Shown here piece after piece: positions 24,562 through 32,677 of a stretch of 44,019 nucleotides of DNA. The position numbers were made by a program, and so were the translations under genes. The stretch's first letter is position 1. Every line of letters begins with the position of its first letter. A model generated the notes under the pieces. It was not told the origin of the DNA. It searched no databases and worked only from the letters and a program-made list of their open reading frames with translations. Source of the stretch: Planctomycetota bacterium (GTDB lineage: Bacteria > Planctomycetota > JAJSAM01 > JAJVHW01); assembly GCA_022072415.1 (NCBI GenBank), contig JAJVHW010000078.1, positions 1-44,019 of the forward strand. Reading direction: 5' to 3'.

Positions 24562-26964
24562 TCACCAGATTCGCGACGCGCGGATCCAGACCGTGTTCCC
24601 GTAGGCGTACTGCCGGTCCTGGACGCCGTCCCAGAGGCGGACGAACCCGAGGTCGCCCGCGTCCGGCCCGGACCAGAGGACGCCCCAGATCCCGTCGTAC
24701 GCCTCGAGCACGGGCGCGGACTTGATGCGGCCGTCGGTCCCCATCCGCCGGATGATCACCTCGCCCCACCCTGCGGTCGTGGCGATCACGTACTCGCCCC
24801 GCGCGCGGTTCCACGCGAGCGAATCGATGAACCCGACGGGCTGCGCGCCGTCGGCATCCACGGTGAAGATCGGCGTGCCCGTCCATCCGACCCCCGTCAG
24901 GCGCTGCACGACCGGGTGATAGGTGAGCGCCTCCTCGATCGTGAAGGCGAGCAGGATGTCGCCCGTCTCCGGGTTGCGCACCATCTCCGGCTGGAACGCG
25001 GACGACCAGGTCGGGGACGTCGCCGTCTCGGCCGACGGGTAGAGGATCCCGCCCGAGCCGATTAGGACGATGCGTCGGATCGCCCAGGCGTCGAAGTTGT
25101 CGTTCACGCCGAGGTGCGCCACGATGAACCGGTCGGCGGCGGCCTCGACGATCGCCGGGTACGCGGCGAGCCCGTACGGCGCCGAGTGGATCTCCTTCGC
25201 TCCGCCCGCGTCCGGAACCCCGGCGGCCGAGATCCGCCGCGCCATGAGGTACGCGTTCGACGCGGAGTTCCCGTCCCACCTGTGCCAGACGCAGAGCCAC
25301 CCGCCGGCCGCCGTGTCCGCGGCGCAGTCGATCTCGAAGATCCGCCCGTAGGAGTCCATCTGCAGGTCGGCCACGGTCCCGAGGTCCGACGCGCGGACGA
25401 TCCGGACGCGCGCCTCCTGCCGCCCGCTCGGGTCGCCGGTGACGTACCAGGAGAAGGCGTACGTGTCGTCGAGCGGGTGATAGGCGACGCGGGGATCGGT
25501 GTGGCGCAGCGTCGTCCCGCCCGTCACCGTCACGCTCGCGCCCGGCTGGAGCGTGACCGGATCGACGAGCATCCACCGGACGCTCCCGGGCCCGACGCGG
25601 ACCGAGAGGCAGATGCGGCTCCTCGACGTGTCCCACGCCGTGCGGCGCGGATAGGTCGCGTTGATCTCGGTGTTGTTCCCGATCAGCGACCAGACGTCCG
25701 CCGGAGGAGCCTCCAGGCCGAGGATGTCGAGCCGGAGCGGCACGGGCGACTGCGGTCCCCCCGGGTCGGCGGCGCGGATCTCGCACGGCCCCACCTGGTA
25801 CGGGAGCGGGTCGATCTCCACGTCGAGTCGGCCGTGCCCGGTGCGCGACGTCACCGAGATCGGCACGGACGCGTCGTCGGCGAGCCGCTTCATCGAGATC
25901 TCGCACGCGGGATCGAACCCCGCGCCGTCGATCACGAGGGCGGTGTCCGGCGCCCAAGGCGGGTCGGCCGGGCGGTACGAGAGGAACGCGGGAGCGCGGT
26001 TCGACACGACGAACGGCGCGTCGGCGGTGGCGGTGTTCCCCGCCGGAGTGACCACGCGGATCCGGTAGGTCCCCGCCGGGAGGCCGGAGAGATCCAGCGA
26101 CGCGCGCGCTCCGCCCGGCGTCAGCGCCGCGACCGGGGCGGTCTTCCGGGTCGACGCGCCCTCGGTCACGAGGACGACCTGCTGCGTCGAGAACGCGGCG
26201 CCCGAGAAGTACATGTCGAGCGCGGTGTCGTTGGCCGAGCCGGTCGGCGAGTACGACGCGATCCGCGGCAGCGCCTCCGCGTCCCGCCACTCGAGCTTCC
26301 TGGGCTTCGGCCAGGCGAGCTTCCCCGCGACGCGCGCCCGGCCGGCGCTCCCCGGAGTCTCGACCGTCCACGTGCCCGTCTCGTCGAGCATCGCGGACAC
26401 GCGCGTCCGCCCCCCGGCGCCCGCCGGAAACCCGAGCGCTGCGCCGCTCGGCGCCCGGAGCACGACCTCCGGCGCGGCGGCGCCCCGCTCCTCCATCGAC
26501 ACGGACAGTGCGGCGACGGCGCCGTCCACTGCGTCGAACGCGAGATCGGCGCCCTCGCCCGCGAGTTTCACGGACGACGGCTGCTTCGCCTTCACCGAGA
26601 GTTCGAACGCGCCCCCGCGGCCCGGCGGAGTCGACACGGAAACGAGCCACGCCCCCGTCGCGTCGAGGTCCCGCACGGAGAACGACGCGCGCGCCCCCTT
26701 CGCGACGCCCTGTCCGCCGAGGTCCTCGGGGGTTCCGGACGGGTCGGCGAGCGCGAGCACCGGAGTCACGCGACTCCCGCCCGTGGCCTTCGCCGTGGCG
26801 GAGAGGCGCGCACCCTTCACGACCGTGACGGACGCGGTCTTCGACTCGCCGTCGGGCGACATCGTGGCGGCGACCTTCTCGCCCGGAAGCATGCCGCCCT
26901 CCCCGCGAAGGGGCGCGGAGGCGAGGAGGAGCGCGGAGACGGCCAGCAGACCTTGGATGCGCAT
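24562..26964 (-). CDS. Large secreted protein with IPT/TIG-like and propeller-like regions
   Basis: An 800-residue exported protein of unknown function with a Sec signal peptide (MRIQGLLAVSALLLASA). The first 230 residues hold two repeated beta-sandwich segments (LADPSG..., VSVSTPPGRGGAFELSVKA; VVLRAPSG..., TWTVETPGSAGRARVAG) like pre-peptidase C-terminal domains. Residues about 240-430 resemble two IPT/TIG domains (IASYSPTGSANDT, GLPAGTYRIRVVTPAGN; FLSYRPADPPWAPDT, VIDGAGFDPACEISM). The C-terminal 370 residues repeat strands around short Asp/Trp motifs (WLCVWHRWDGN, YPAIVEAAADRFIVAH, SLAWNRARGEYVIATTAGWG), like a beta-propeller. No catalytic motif is visible. A cell-surface or extracellular role is inferred. 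It is convergent with the eboE-like gene. Confidence 0.75.
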   Translation of the reverse strand: MRIQGLLAVSALLLASAPLRGEGGMLPGEKVAATMSPDGESKTASVTVVKGARLSATAKATGGSRVTPVLALADPSGTPEDLGGQGVAKGARASFSVRDLDATGAWLVSVSTPPGRGGAFELSVKAKQPSSVKLAGEGADLAFDAVDGAVAALSVSMEERGAAAPEVVLRAPSGAALGFPAGAGGRTRVSAMLDETGTWTVETPGSAGRARVAGKLAWPKPRKLEWRDAEALPRIASYSPTGSANDTALDMYFSGAAFSTQQVVLVTEGASTRKTAPVAALTPGGARASLDLSGLPAGTYRIRVVTPAGNTATADAPFVVSNRAPAFLSYRPADPPWAPDTALVIDGAGFDPACEISMKRLADDASVPISVTSRTGHGRLDVEIDPLPYQVGPCEIRAADPGGPQSPVPLRLDILGLEAPPADVWSLIGNNTEINATYPRRTAWDTSRSRICLSVRVGPGSVRWMLVDPVTLQPGASVTVTGGTTLRHTDPRVAYHPLDDTYAFSWYVTGDPSGRQEARVRIVRASDLGTVADLQMDSYGRIFEIDCAADTAAGGWLCVWHRWDGNSASNAYLMARRISAAGVPDAGGAKEIHSAPYGLAAYPAIVEAAADRFIVAHLGVNDNFDAWAIRRIVLIGSGGILYPSAETATSPTWSSAFQPEMVRNPETGDILLAFTIEEALTYHPVVQRLTGVGWTGTPIFTVDADGAQPVGFIDSLAWNRARGEYVIATTAGWGEVIIRRMGTDGRIKSAPVLEAYDGIWGVLWSGPDAGDLGFVRLWDGVQDRQYAYGNTVWIRASRIW

Positions 26965-26979
26965 GATCTCTGGCGCGGG

Positions 26980-26985
26980 ATCCTA
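26980..26985 (-). promoter_or_regulatory. Putative -10 (TAGGAT) of the 800-aa secreted protein gene
   Basis: TAGGAT on the minus strand ends 15 nt before the ATG at 26964, so a very short leader of about 8 nt would be made. No Shine-Dalgarno sequence is present. Confidence 0.35.
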
Positions 26986-27036
26986 CCGGGGCGGCCCGCT
27001 CGATGTCTCCGGCGATGCGGCGGCGGGAGACCCGGT

Positions 27037-28683
27037 CTACCGCGCAGGCGCGGGGCAGGACTCGATCTCGATGTCCCCGTCCTGAGAGTCGGGCGCGCGC
27101 GCGGCCTGCGCGAAGCGTTCCGCCACGCGCACGTCGATCTCGAACCGCGTCTCGCGTTCGCGGATCACGATGCGGCCGATCTCGGCGCTCGTGATGTGCC
27201 CGCGGCGGCAGAGGAAGGGCACGATCCACTTCGGGTCGGCGTTCCCGTGGCGGCCCACGCTCATCCGGAACCACGCGGACTCGCCCGGCGCGGGGCGGGC
27301 GCGGCGCGGGCCGCCGCGGTCCTCGGCGCCGCCGCGCGGCGGCGCGTCGGGGGCGATGTCCTCCGGCGCGGGACGGAGCCCGCGCTGCACCTTCGCGAGC
27401 GCCGCGGCGACCTGATCCGGCGTCAGGCGGGCGAGGAGTTCCTTCCCGACCGCGAGGTCGTCTTCCGACGGGTCGGCGGCGAGCGCGGCGATCTCGTCGA
27501 TCACGCGCTTCCGGTCCGACTCGCGGATCTGGTCCGCCGTGGGCGGCGCGCTCCACTTCGCCTTCACGTTCGCCCACTGGAGGAGCCGCTCGGCCTTCCG
27601 GCGCGCGTGGTGCGGGACGAGGATCGCGCACGTGCCCTTCCGCCCCGCGCGGCCGGTGCGCCCGCTCCGGTGCTTCAGCGTCTCCGCGTTCTGCGGGAGG
27701 TCCGCGTGCAGCACGAGGCCGAGGTCGGGGATGTCGAGCCCGCGGGCCGCGACGTCGGTGGCGACGCAGACGCGGGCCCGACCGTCGCGGAGCGCGTGGA
27801 GGGCGCGCGTCCGCTCGTTCTGGCTGAGCTCGCCCGAGAGCGTCACCGCGCTGAAGCCGCGCTCCTGGAGCTGCGCGTGGAGGTGCGACACCCCGTCGCG
27901 GGTCGCGCAGAAGACGAGCGCCCCGCGCGGATCGAGGTACCGCAGCACGTTCACCACGGCGCGCTCGCGCTCGTGCGGCGCGATCAGCACGGCGCGGTAC
28001 TCGATGTCGCCGTGCGGCTCGTCCTTCGCGTTCGTCGCGATGCGGAGCGCATCGCGCTGGTACCTCTTCGCGAGCGCCACGATCTCGGGAGGGAGCGTCG
28101 CCGAGAAGAGGAGCGTCCGCCGCGCGGGCGGCGCCGCGTCGAGGAGGCGCTCCAGCTCCTCGCGGAACCCGAGGTCGAGCATCTCGTCGGCCTCGTCGAG
28201 CACGACCGCGGCGAGCTTCGACAGGTCGAGCTGGCCGCGCTCGACGTGATCGACGAGCCGACCCGGCGTCCCGACGACCACGTGCGCGCCCCGCTGGAGC
28301 TCGCGCCGCTCGGCGCGCGGGTCCATCCCGCCGACGCACGACGCGATCCGCGCGTCGCACGCCCCGAAGAGCCACGCGAGTTCCGCCTGCACCTGCAGCG
28401 CGAGCTCGCGCGTCGGAGTGACCACCAGCGCCCGCGGCTCCGCCGGCGGCCCGAGCCGCCCCTCGGTGTCGAGCAGCGACGCCGCCAGCGCGAGACCGTA
28501 CGCCACCGTCTTCCCCGACCCCGTCTGCGCGGACACGAGCAGATCCCGCCCCGCCGCCCCCGCCTCCATCACCGCCGCCTGCACCGGCGTCGCCGTCTCG
28601 TAGCCCTTCGCGGCCAGCGCCGTCCGCAGCGCCGCCGGCGCGAGGTCGAACGTCCGCGGGGCCGTGTCGTCCGTCTTCTTCAT
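27037..28683 (-). CDS. DEAD-box RNA helicase with DbpA-type RNA-binding domain
   Basis: A 548-residue ATP-dependent RNA helicase. All core motifs are present: Q motif (ATPVQ), motif I AQTGSGKT (52-59), Ia PTRELA, Ib TPGR, II DEAD, III SAT, then in the second RecA domain FCATRDG, TDVAARGLDIP and HRSGRTGRAG. After a Pro/Arg-rich linker (about 435-475) comes a C-terminal RRM-like domain (WFRMSVGRHGNADPKWIV, ITSAEIGRIVI) of the DbpA/CsdA type, which in DbpA targets 23S rRNA. A role in ribosome assembly or cold adaptation is likely. ATG at 28683 is chosen because TAACCC ends 6 nt before it; another ATG two codons upstream is possible. Confidence 0.9.
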   Translation of the reverse strand: MKKTDDTAPRTFDLAPAALRTALAAKGYETATPVQAAVMEAGAAGRDLLVSAQTGSGKTVAYGLALAASLLDTEGRLGPPAEPRALVVTPTRELALQVQAELAWLFGACDARIASCVGGMDPRAERRELQRGAHVVVGTPGRLVDHVERGQLDLSKLAAVVLDEADEMLDLGFREELERLLDAAPPARRTLLFSATLPPEIVALAKRYQRDALRIATNAKDEPHGDIEYRAVLIAPHERERAVVNVLRYLDPRGALVFCATRDGVSHLHAQLQERGFSAVTLSGELSQNERTRALHALRDGRARVCVATDVAARGLDIPDLGLVLHADLPQNAETLKHRSGRTGRAGRKGTCAILVPHHARRKAERLLQWANVKAKWSAPPTADQIRESDRKRVIDEIAALAADPSEDDLAVGKELLARLTPDQVAAALAKVQRGLRPAPEDIAPDAPPRGGAEDRGGPRRARPAPGESAWFRMSVGRHGNADPKWIVPFLCRRGHITSAEIGRIVIRERETRFEIDVRVAERFAQAARAPDSQDGDIEIESCPAPAR

Positions 28684-28689
28684 GTCCAT

Positions 28690-28695
28690 GGGTTA
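28690..28695 (-). promoter_or_regulatory. Putative -10 (TAACCC) of the DEAD-box helicase gene
   Basis: TAACCC on the minus strand ends 6 nt before the ATG at 28683. It lacks the final T of the TAnnnT pattern, so this is a weaker match than the others. Confidence 0.28.
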
Positions 28696-28739
28696 GCACC
28701 GCGCGCGACCGACCCCGCGACATCCTCGGGCTCCCGCGG

Positions 28740-29894
28740 TCACCTCACCGTGAGCACCGTCACCTCCGGCGGGCAGAAGAGGCGGATGCGGGGCGCCTCC
28801 ATGCGTTCCAGGCCCACACCGCGGGAGACGTGGATCCAGTGCGCGCCGCGGCCGGTGTCCACGCGGTGGAGCCCCCCGGCGGCCACGGCGCGGGGGACGC
28901 GGGAGAGCGTCATCGGCGGGCCGAAGAAGGGCAGGACGACCTGGCCGCCGTGGGTGTGACCGGCCACGACGAGGTCGATCCGCGAGCCGGCGCGCAGCGC
29001 GAAGACGGCGTCGGGCGCGTGGGAGAGGAGGATGCGCAGGTCGTCCCCGCCCGGCGCCGATTCGAGTTCGTCCACGATGCTCGACGCGCGGCACCGGGCC
29101 GGCCATGCGCGGATCATGAGCGACACGCCGCCGATCGTGACCGGACGGCCGCGCACGACGGTGCGGACGACCTCGTCGGTCACCGCGCGGAGGCGCGTCC
29201 CCTGGAGCAGCGCCCTGACGCGGTCCTCGTCGTCGTCCACGTCGCCGTGGACGAAGAAGACGCCGCCCGGCGCGTCGAGCCGCGAGAGCACGCCGCGCAC
29301 CCGCGGCGCGGCGCGGTCGTACTCGTCGGGCGGCGCCTGGATCAGGTCGCCGGGGACGAGGATCAGGTCCGGCCGCTCGGCCATGAGGGCGTCCGCCGCG
29401 GCCGACTCGTGCGCGCCGCACGCGTCGTCGGTCTGGAGATCGGCGAGGATGCCGATGCGGATCGGCTCCCCCGCCGCGCGGACCGCGGGCACCGTCCACT
29501 CGGCCCGTTCGACCTGAAGCCGGAAGGGCTCCACGAACACCGCCCACGCGCCGAGCAGCCCCGTCGCAACGCCGAGCGACGCGAACACGACCGCCGTTCG
29601 TGTCATCGCGATCCGCTTCCGCGCGGCGAGCACGACGCACGCCGCCGCGACCAGCGGCGCGGAGACCATCCCCGCAAGCCAGAGGAACCGGATCGCGCCG
29701 AACGGTCCGACGCCGGGGACGGCGACCGCCGCCGCCACGGCCACGAGAGCCGCGGCCAGCGCGCCGCCCGCGACGTCGAGCGCCCCGGCCTTGCGCGATT
29801 CACGCCGGGGCCGCGCGACCGAGGCCCACCAGGCGACGGCGGCGCACGCAGCCGCGACGGCGACGGAGGCGACGTTGAAGGCGTGCGGAGTCAC
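28740..29894 (-). CDS. Membrane-anchored metallophosphoesterase (YaeI-like) with altered metal motifs
   Basis: A 384-residue protein. The first 125 residues hold four hydrophobic segments, placing the enzyme domain at the membrane. The phosphoesterase domain (about 145-384) keeps motif II PGDLIQ and the C-terminal GHTHGGQVVLPFFGP motif of the YaeI/COG1408 family. Motif I, normally DxH, reads LADLQTDD (His replaced by Gln), and motif III, normally GNHD, reads HGDVDDDED. The central LLSHAPD motif is intact. A divergent subfamily or altered metal site is therefore likely. Substrate unknown; relatives hydrolyse lipid-linked phosphates such as UDP-diacylglucosamine. Start is GTG at 29894, with GAAGG 3 nt upstream. 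It is divergent from the WD40-like gene. Confidence 0.78.
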   Translation of the reverse strand: MTPHAFNVASVAVAAACAAVAWWASVARPRRESRKAGALDVAGGALAAALVAVAAAVAVPGVGPFGAIRFLWLAGMVSAPLVAAACVVLAARKRIAMTRTAVVFASLGVATGLLGAWAVFVEPFRLQVERAEWTVPAVRAAGEPIRIGILADLQTDDACGAHESAAADALMAERPDLILVPGDLIQAPPDEYDRAAPRVRGVLSRLDAPGGVFFVHGDVDDDEDRVRALLQGTRLRAVTDEVVRTVVRGRPVTIGGVSLMIRAWPARCRASSIVDELESAPGGDDLRILLSHAPDAVFALRAGSRIDLVVAGHTHGGQVVLPFFGPPMTLSRVPRAVAAGGLHRVDTGRGAHWIHVSRGVGLERMEAPRIRLFCPPEVTVLTVR

Positions 29895-29996
29895 ACGACC
29901 TTCATCGGCCGACTTGGCCTGTGCCCGTTGCGCCGAACGACGACGGTCCGCGTCCGGCCGATGGCGTCTGCCGCGCGCCGACGGCGGCAGCCGGGA

Positions 29997-30002
29997 TAGG
30001 AT
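29997..30002 (+). promoter_or_regulatory. Putative -10 (TAGGAT), leaderless start of the WD40-like gene
   Basis: TAGGAT ends 6 nt before the GTG at 30009, with no room for a Shine-Dalgarno sequence. Confidence 0.45.
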
Positions 30003-30008
30003 GTCGGC

Positions 30009-31718
30009 GTGAGCGACGAGCGTGTCCGGCCGGAGCACGAGTCCTTGGTCCGCGCGACGCTGGACGCACTCGTGATGTGCGGGCTCGAACCGAACGTGGA
30101 GGCGGTGGCGATCTGGACGAAGGGCTACATCCGCGCGCACGGCGGGTCGCGTGTGGCTGCGATCGAGTGTTGCGCATTCGCCCTTGCGGCGCTTGCAGCG
30201 TCGGCGCGCGAGAGGGCGGCGCACGGCAAGCCGACCGCGATCCACGGCGGCGCGACGGGAGAGACGATCGTGCTCGCGCCCGGCGCCGACGGCGCGGAGC
30301 GAATCTCGCCCGACGTGGTGCGATTCGGGATCGCTCCCGAACGAGTGGCCGGGCTCGTGGACCGGATCGAGACCGAACTGCTGCGGCAGGGAGAACGCGG
30401 CGCAGAGACCCGGTGGCCCGCGGCGGGGCTCGACCTCCGCCGGCACGGTCCGCCGCTGCGCGAGGACGGTCCTACACCGGACCGGTCGCGGACGAACGAG
30501 CGGCTGCACTACGAACCCGTCCCCGACACCGCCGCCCCGCTCGAAAGCACCACCCGCCCGGCGCCGCCGATCGCCGGCGCGTCGGGTGTCCAGGGTCCCC
30601 CGACCACCCCGTCCCCCTCGCCGCCCTCGCGGCGCGGACTCCACTGGTTCCTCGGCCTCGTGGCGCTCGGAGCCGTGAAGGTCGCGGTCGGACTCGCGAT
30701 GAAGTGGGGCGCGGATCCTCCGAAGCAGCGGCCGATACCGCGCGTCGACGTGAACGAGGCGGTGCGCAAGCGCGTGGAGCGGGCGCGCGCCCCGCTGGAA
30801 CCCGAGCCGGAACCCGCGCAGGTCCTTCCCGCGCCGGGTCCGTTCCGCTGCGGCGCCTCCGTTTCGCACGTCGCCTGCGCTCCGGACGGGCGGCGGATCG
30901 CCACGGCGGACCGTGGTCGGGCGCTCCGCATCTGGGACGCCGAGACCGGCGCCGAGTCGTGGTCCGCCGACGTTCGCGGTCATCTCCGGGCGCTCGTGCT
31001 GCGGGCCGACGGCTCCGCGGCCACGGCCGACACGACGGGCCGTGTGCGGGTCTGGCGTCCGCCGTCGACGGAGCCGGAATCCACGACCGAGACCGCGGGC
31101 ACGATCGCGTCGCAGTTCGTGAACGACGGCGAGTACGTGGTCCACTCGCTCACGTTCCGCACCGTCGCGATCCCGACCGGCGGCGGCGAGGCGACGCGCA
31201 TCGCCGGCTCGGAGTCGGGGATCGTCCTCCCGATCGTGGACGGCGGCTTCGTGCTCGGCGACCGACTGACGGGCATCGTGCGCATCTTCGACGCCGCCCT
31301 TGCGGAGGAGCCCCGGTCGGCGGCCGCGCGGACCTCCTTCGGCATCGGGTTCGTCGCGCGGCCGGAGGCCGTCACCCCGGACGGCAGCCGGATCCTGAGG
31401 TTCCCGCTCCAGACGGACGTGCGGCGGGGGCCCGACATCGAGTGCGTCGATGTCGGCGGGAAGGTCGAGTGGCGGTCCGCCGACCCGTGCAGGGTCTTCT
31501 CGATCGTCGTGCAGCCCTTCGCGCCGGACCGCCCGGAGACGGCCGCCGCGATCGGCCCCGGGGAGATCGTGTTCCTCGCGCTCGGCGACGGCGCCGTCGT
31601 TCGCGCGATCGAAGCCCCCGAGGGGACGAAGTTCACGTGCGCGGCGTTCTCCCCGACCGGCGCGGACCTGTGGGCCTGCTGCGCCGACGGCCGGATCCTG
31701 CGTTTCGACGCGCGCTGA
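30009..31718 (+). CDS. Membrane protein with WD40-like beta-propeller, unknown function
   Basis: A 569-residue protein with three parts. Residues 1-130 form a helical cytoplasmic domain (LVRATLDALVMCGLEPN...), residues about 135-210 are a Pro/Thr-rich linker, and one transmembrane helix follows at about 213-230 (HWFLGLVALGAVKVAVGLAM). The region after residue 280 has WD40-like strands (HVACAPDGRRIATADRGRALRIWDAETG, LRADGSAATADTTGRVRVW, CAAFSPTGADLWACCADGRIL), probably a seven-bladed propeller outside the membrane. It has no catalytic motif. The arrangement resembles scaffold proteins in planctomycete-like genomes. GTG start is set by the hexamer; the ATFase-like gene downstream is convergent, 9 nt away. 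Confidence 0.7.
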   Translation: MSDERVRPEHESLVRATLDALVMCGLEPNVEAVAIWTKGYIRAHGGSRVAAIECCAFALAALAASARERAAHGKPTAIHGGATGETIVLAPGADGAERISPDVVRFGIAPERVAGLVDRIETELLRQGERGAETRWPAAGLDLRRHGPPLREDGPTPDRSRTNERLHYEPVPDTAAPLESTTRPAPPIAGASGVQGPPTTPSPSPPSRRGLHWFLGLVALGAVKVAVGLAMKWGADPPKQRPIPRVDVNEAVRKRVERARAPLEPEPEPAQVLPAPGPFRCGASVSHVACAPDGRRIATADRGRALRIWDAETGAESWSADVRGHLRALVLRADGSAATADTTGRVRVWRPPSTEPESTTETAGTIASQFVNDGEYVVHSLTFRTVAIPTGGGEATRIAGSESGIVLPIVDGGFVLGDRLTGIVRIFDAALAEEPRSAAARTSFGIGFVARPEAVTPDGSRILRFPLQTDVRRGPDIECVDVGGKVEWRSADPCRVFSIVVQPFAPDRPETAAAIGPGEIVFLALGDGAVVRAIEAPEGTKFTCAAFSPTGADLWACCADGRILRFDAR

Positions 31719-31727
31719 CGCGGCCCG

Positions 31728-32615
31728 CTACGGAAGCTGCGAGAGCAGCGTGCGGGCGGGGACGACGCAGGGCTCGGTGCGCGAGAACGCGTCGGCGGCG
31801 ACGAACGGCGCGTCGAGCACGACCTGGAACGCGTGCCGGGCGCCGGTGGCGCGCTGGAAGTGCGCGAGCGACGGCGACAGGCGCTCGTCGGCGCGCTTCA
31901 CCTCCACGAGGAACCACGGAGAACCGTCGCGGATCACCGCGAAGTCCACCTCGCGCTTCTCCTTGTCGCGGAGATAGCGGAGCTCGAACGTGCCGAGGCC
32001 CGCGTCGGTCCAGACGTCGACGGCCTTGAGCCGGTGGCACGCGACGAACGTCTCCGCCCGCGCACCCGGGTCGGTCAGCGCGGACCAGTCCGCGTCGCGG
32101 ACCCTGCGGGGCGGCGAAACGGGATCGTCCCGCGGCGACGGGTCGGGGATCTCCCCCGCCGAGAGCGGGTGCAGGCGGTGGAGGAAGTACCGCCCCGTGA
32201 GGCTGTCTCCGCCCTGCCGGTGGACGTCCGGTCGGTGGACGTCCAGCCGGGAGCTCCCCGTCACGATCACCCTGCAGCGCGAGCGGTGCACGTCGTGGAA
32301 GCCCTTCAGGAACGACTTCCAGCGCGGGTACTTGTGCAGTTCGTCGAAGACGAGGACCGGCGGACGCTCCGCGAGGGTCGCGAGTCGCGCGGCCTCCGCC
32401 ACGGCGGACGATCCGGCGAGGATGGTGCGCCGTGCTTCCTCGTCATCCCCGTTGAAGTACCGGACGCCGGCATGCGAACTCCCGGTCGCGTCGGCGCCGG
32501 CGAACGAGAGGCAGGCGGTCGTCTTCCCGACCTGCCTGGGCCCGGCGACCAGCGCCATCTGCGGGCCGTCCCGGAACTGCCCGGCGAGGGTGTCGGTCAG
32601 GGTGCGCCGCTGCAT
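31728..32615 (-). CDS. AAA_14/DUF4143 ATP-binding protein with an internal deletion
   Basis: A 295-residue version of a family that is usually about 380-400 residues. The N-terminal AAA part is good: Walker A GPRQVGKTT, Walker B LVFDELHKYPRW, VIVTGSSRLDV sensor and GRYFLHRLHPLSAGEI. After that, about 95-100 residues, including the RWRxxY and winged-helix region of the family, are missing, and the text jumps to RVRDADWSALTDPGARAETFVACH. The C-terminal DUF4143 part retains KREVDFAVIRDGSPWFLVEVKRAD, a PD-(D/E)xK-like core. A 15-bp tandem duplication (32218-32244) adds five residues (DVHRP/DVHRQ). The reading frame is open, so it may be expressed, but loss of function is likely. A palindrome lies just upstream. 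Confidence 0.78.
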   Translation of the reverse strand: MQRRTLTDTLAGQFRDGPQMALVAGPRQVGKTTACLSFAGADATGSSHAGVRYFNGDDEEARRTILAGSSAVAEAARLATLAERPPVLVFDELHKYPRWKSFLKGFHDVHRSRCRVIVTGSSRLDVHRPDVHRQGGDSLTGRYFLHRLHPLSAGEIPDPSPRDDPVSPPRRVRDADWSALTDPGARAETFVACHRLKAVDVWTDAGLGTFELRYLRDKEKREVDFAVIRDGSPWFLVEVKRADERLSPSLAHFQRATGARHAFQVVLDAPFVAADAFSRTEPCVVPARTLLSQLP

Positions 32616-32633
32616 GCGACCATCCCACGGCCC

Positions 32634-32663
32634 ATCGTAAAACGGTCACGACCATTTTACGAT
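32634..32663. promoter_or_regulatory. 30-bp palindrome, candidate operator of the AAA/DUF4143 gene
   Basis: ATCGTAAAA and TTTTACGAT flank GGTC and GACC in a 30-bp near-perfect palindrome (26 of 30 positions). A third half-site (CGTAAATCGGTCA) follows at 32668-32680 and overlaps the stop codon of the DUF885 gene. It is strikingly AT-rich for this region. TACGAT on the minus strand (32634-32639) ends 18 nt before the ATG at 32615 and could be a -10. Operator function is inferred. Confidence 0.55.
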
Positions 32664-32677
32664 GAGCCGTAAATCGG

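Noticed and set aside
24458-28723. A 1421-codon minus-strand open frame over the secreted protein and helicase genes
   Set aside because: Out of frame with both recognised genes and without any family motif; a GC shadow.
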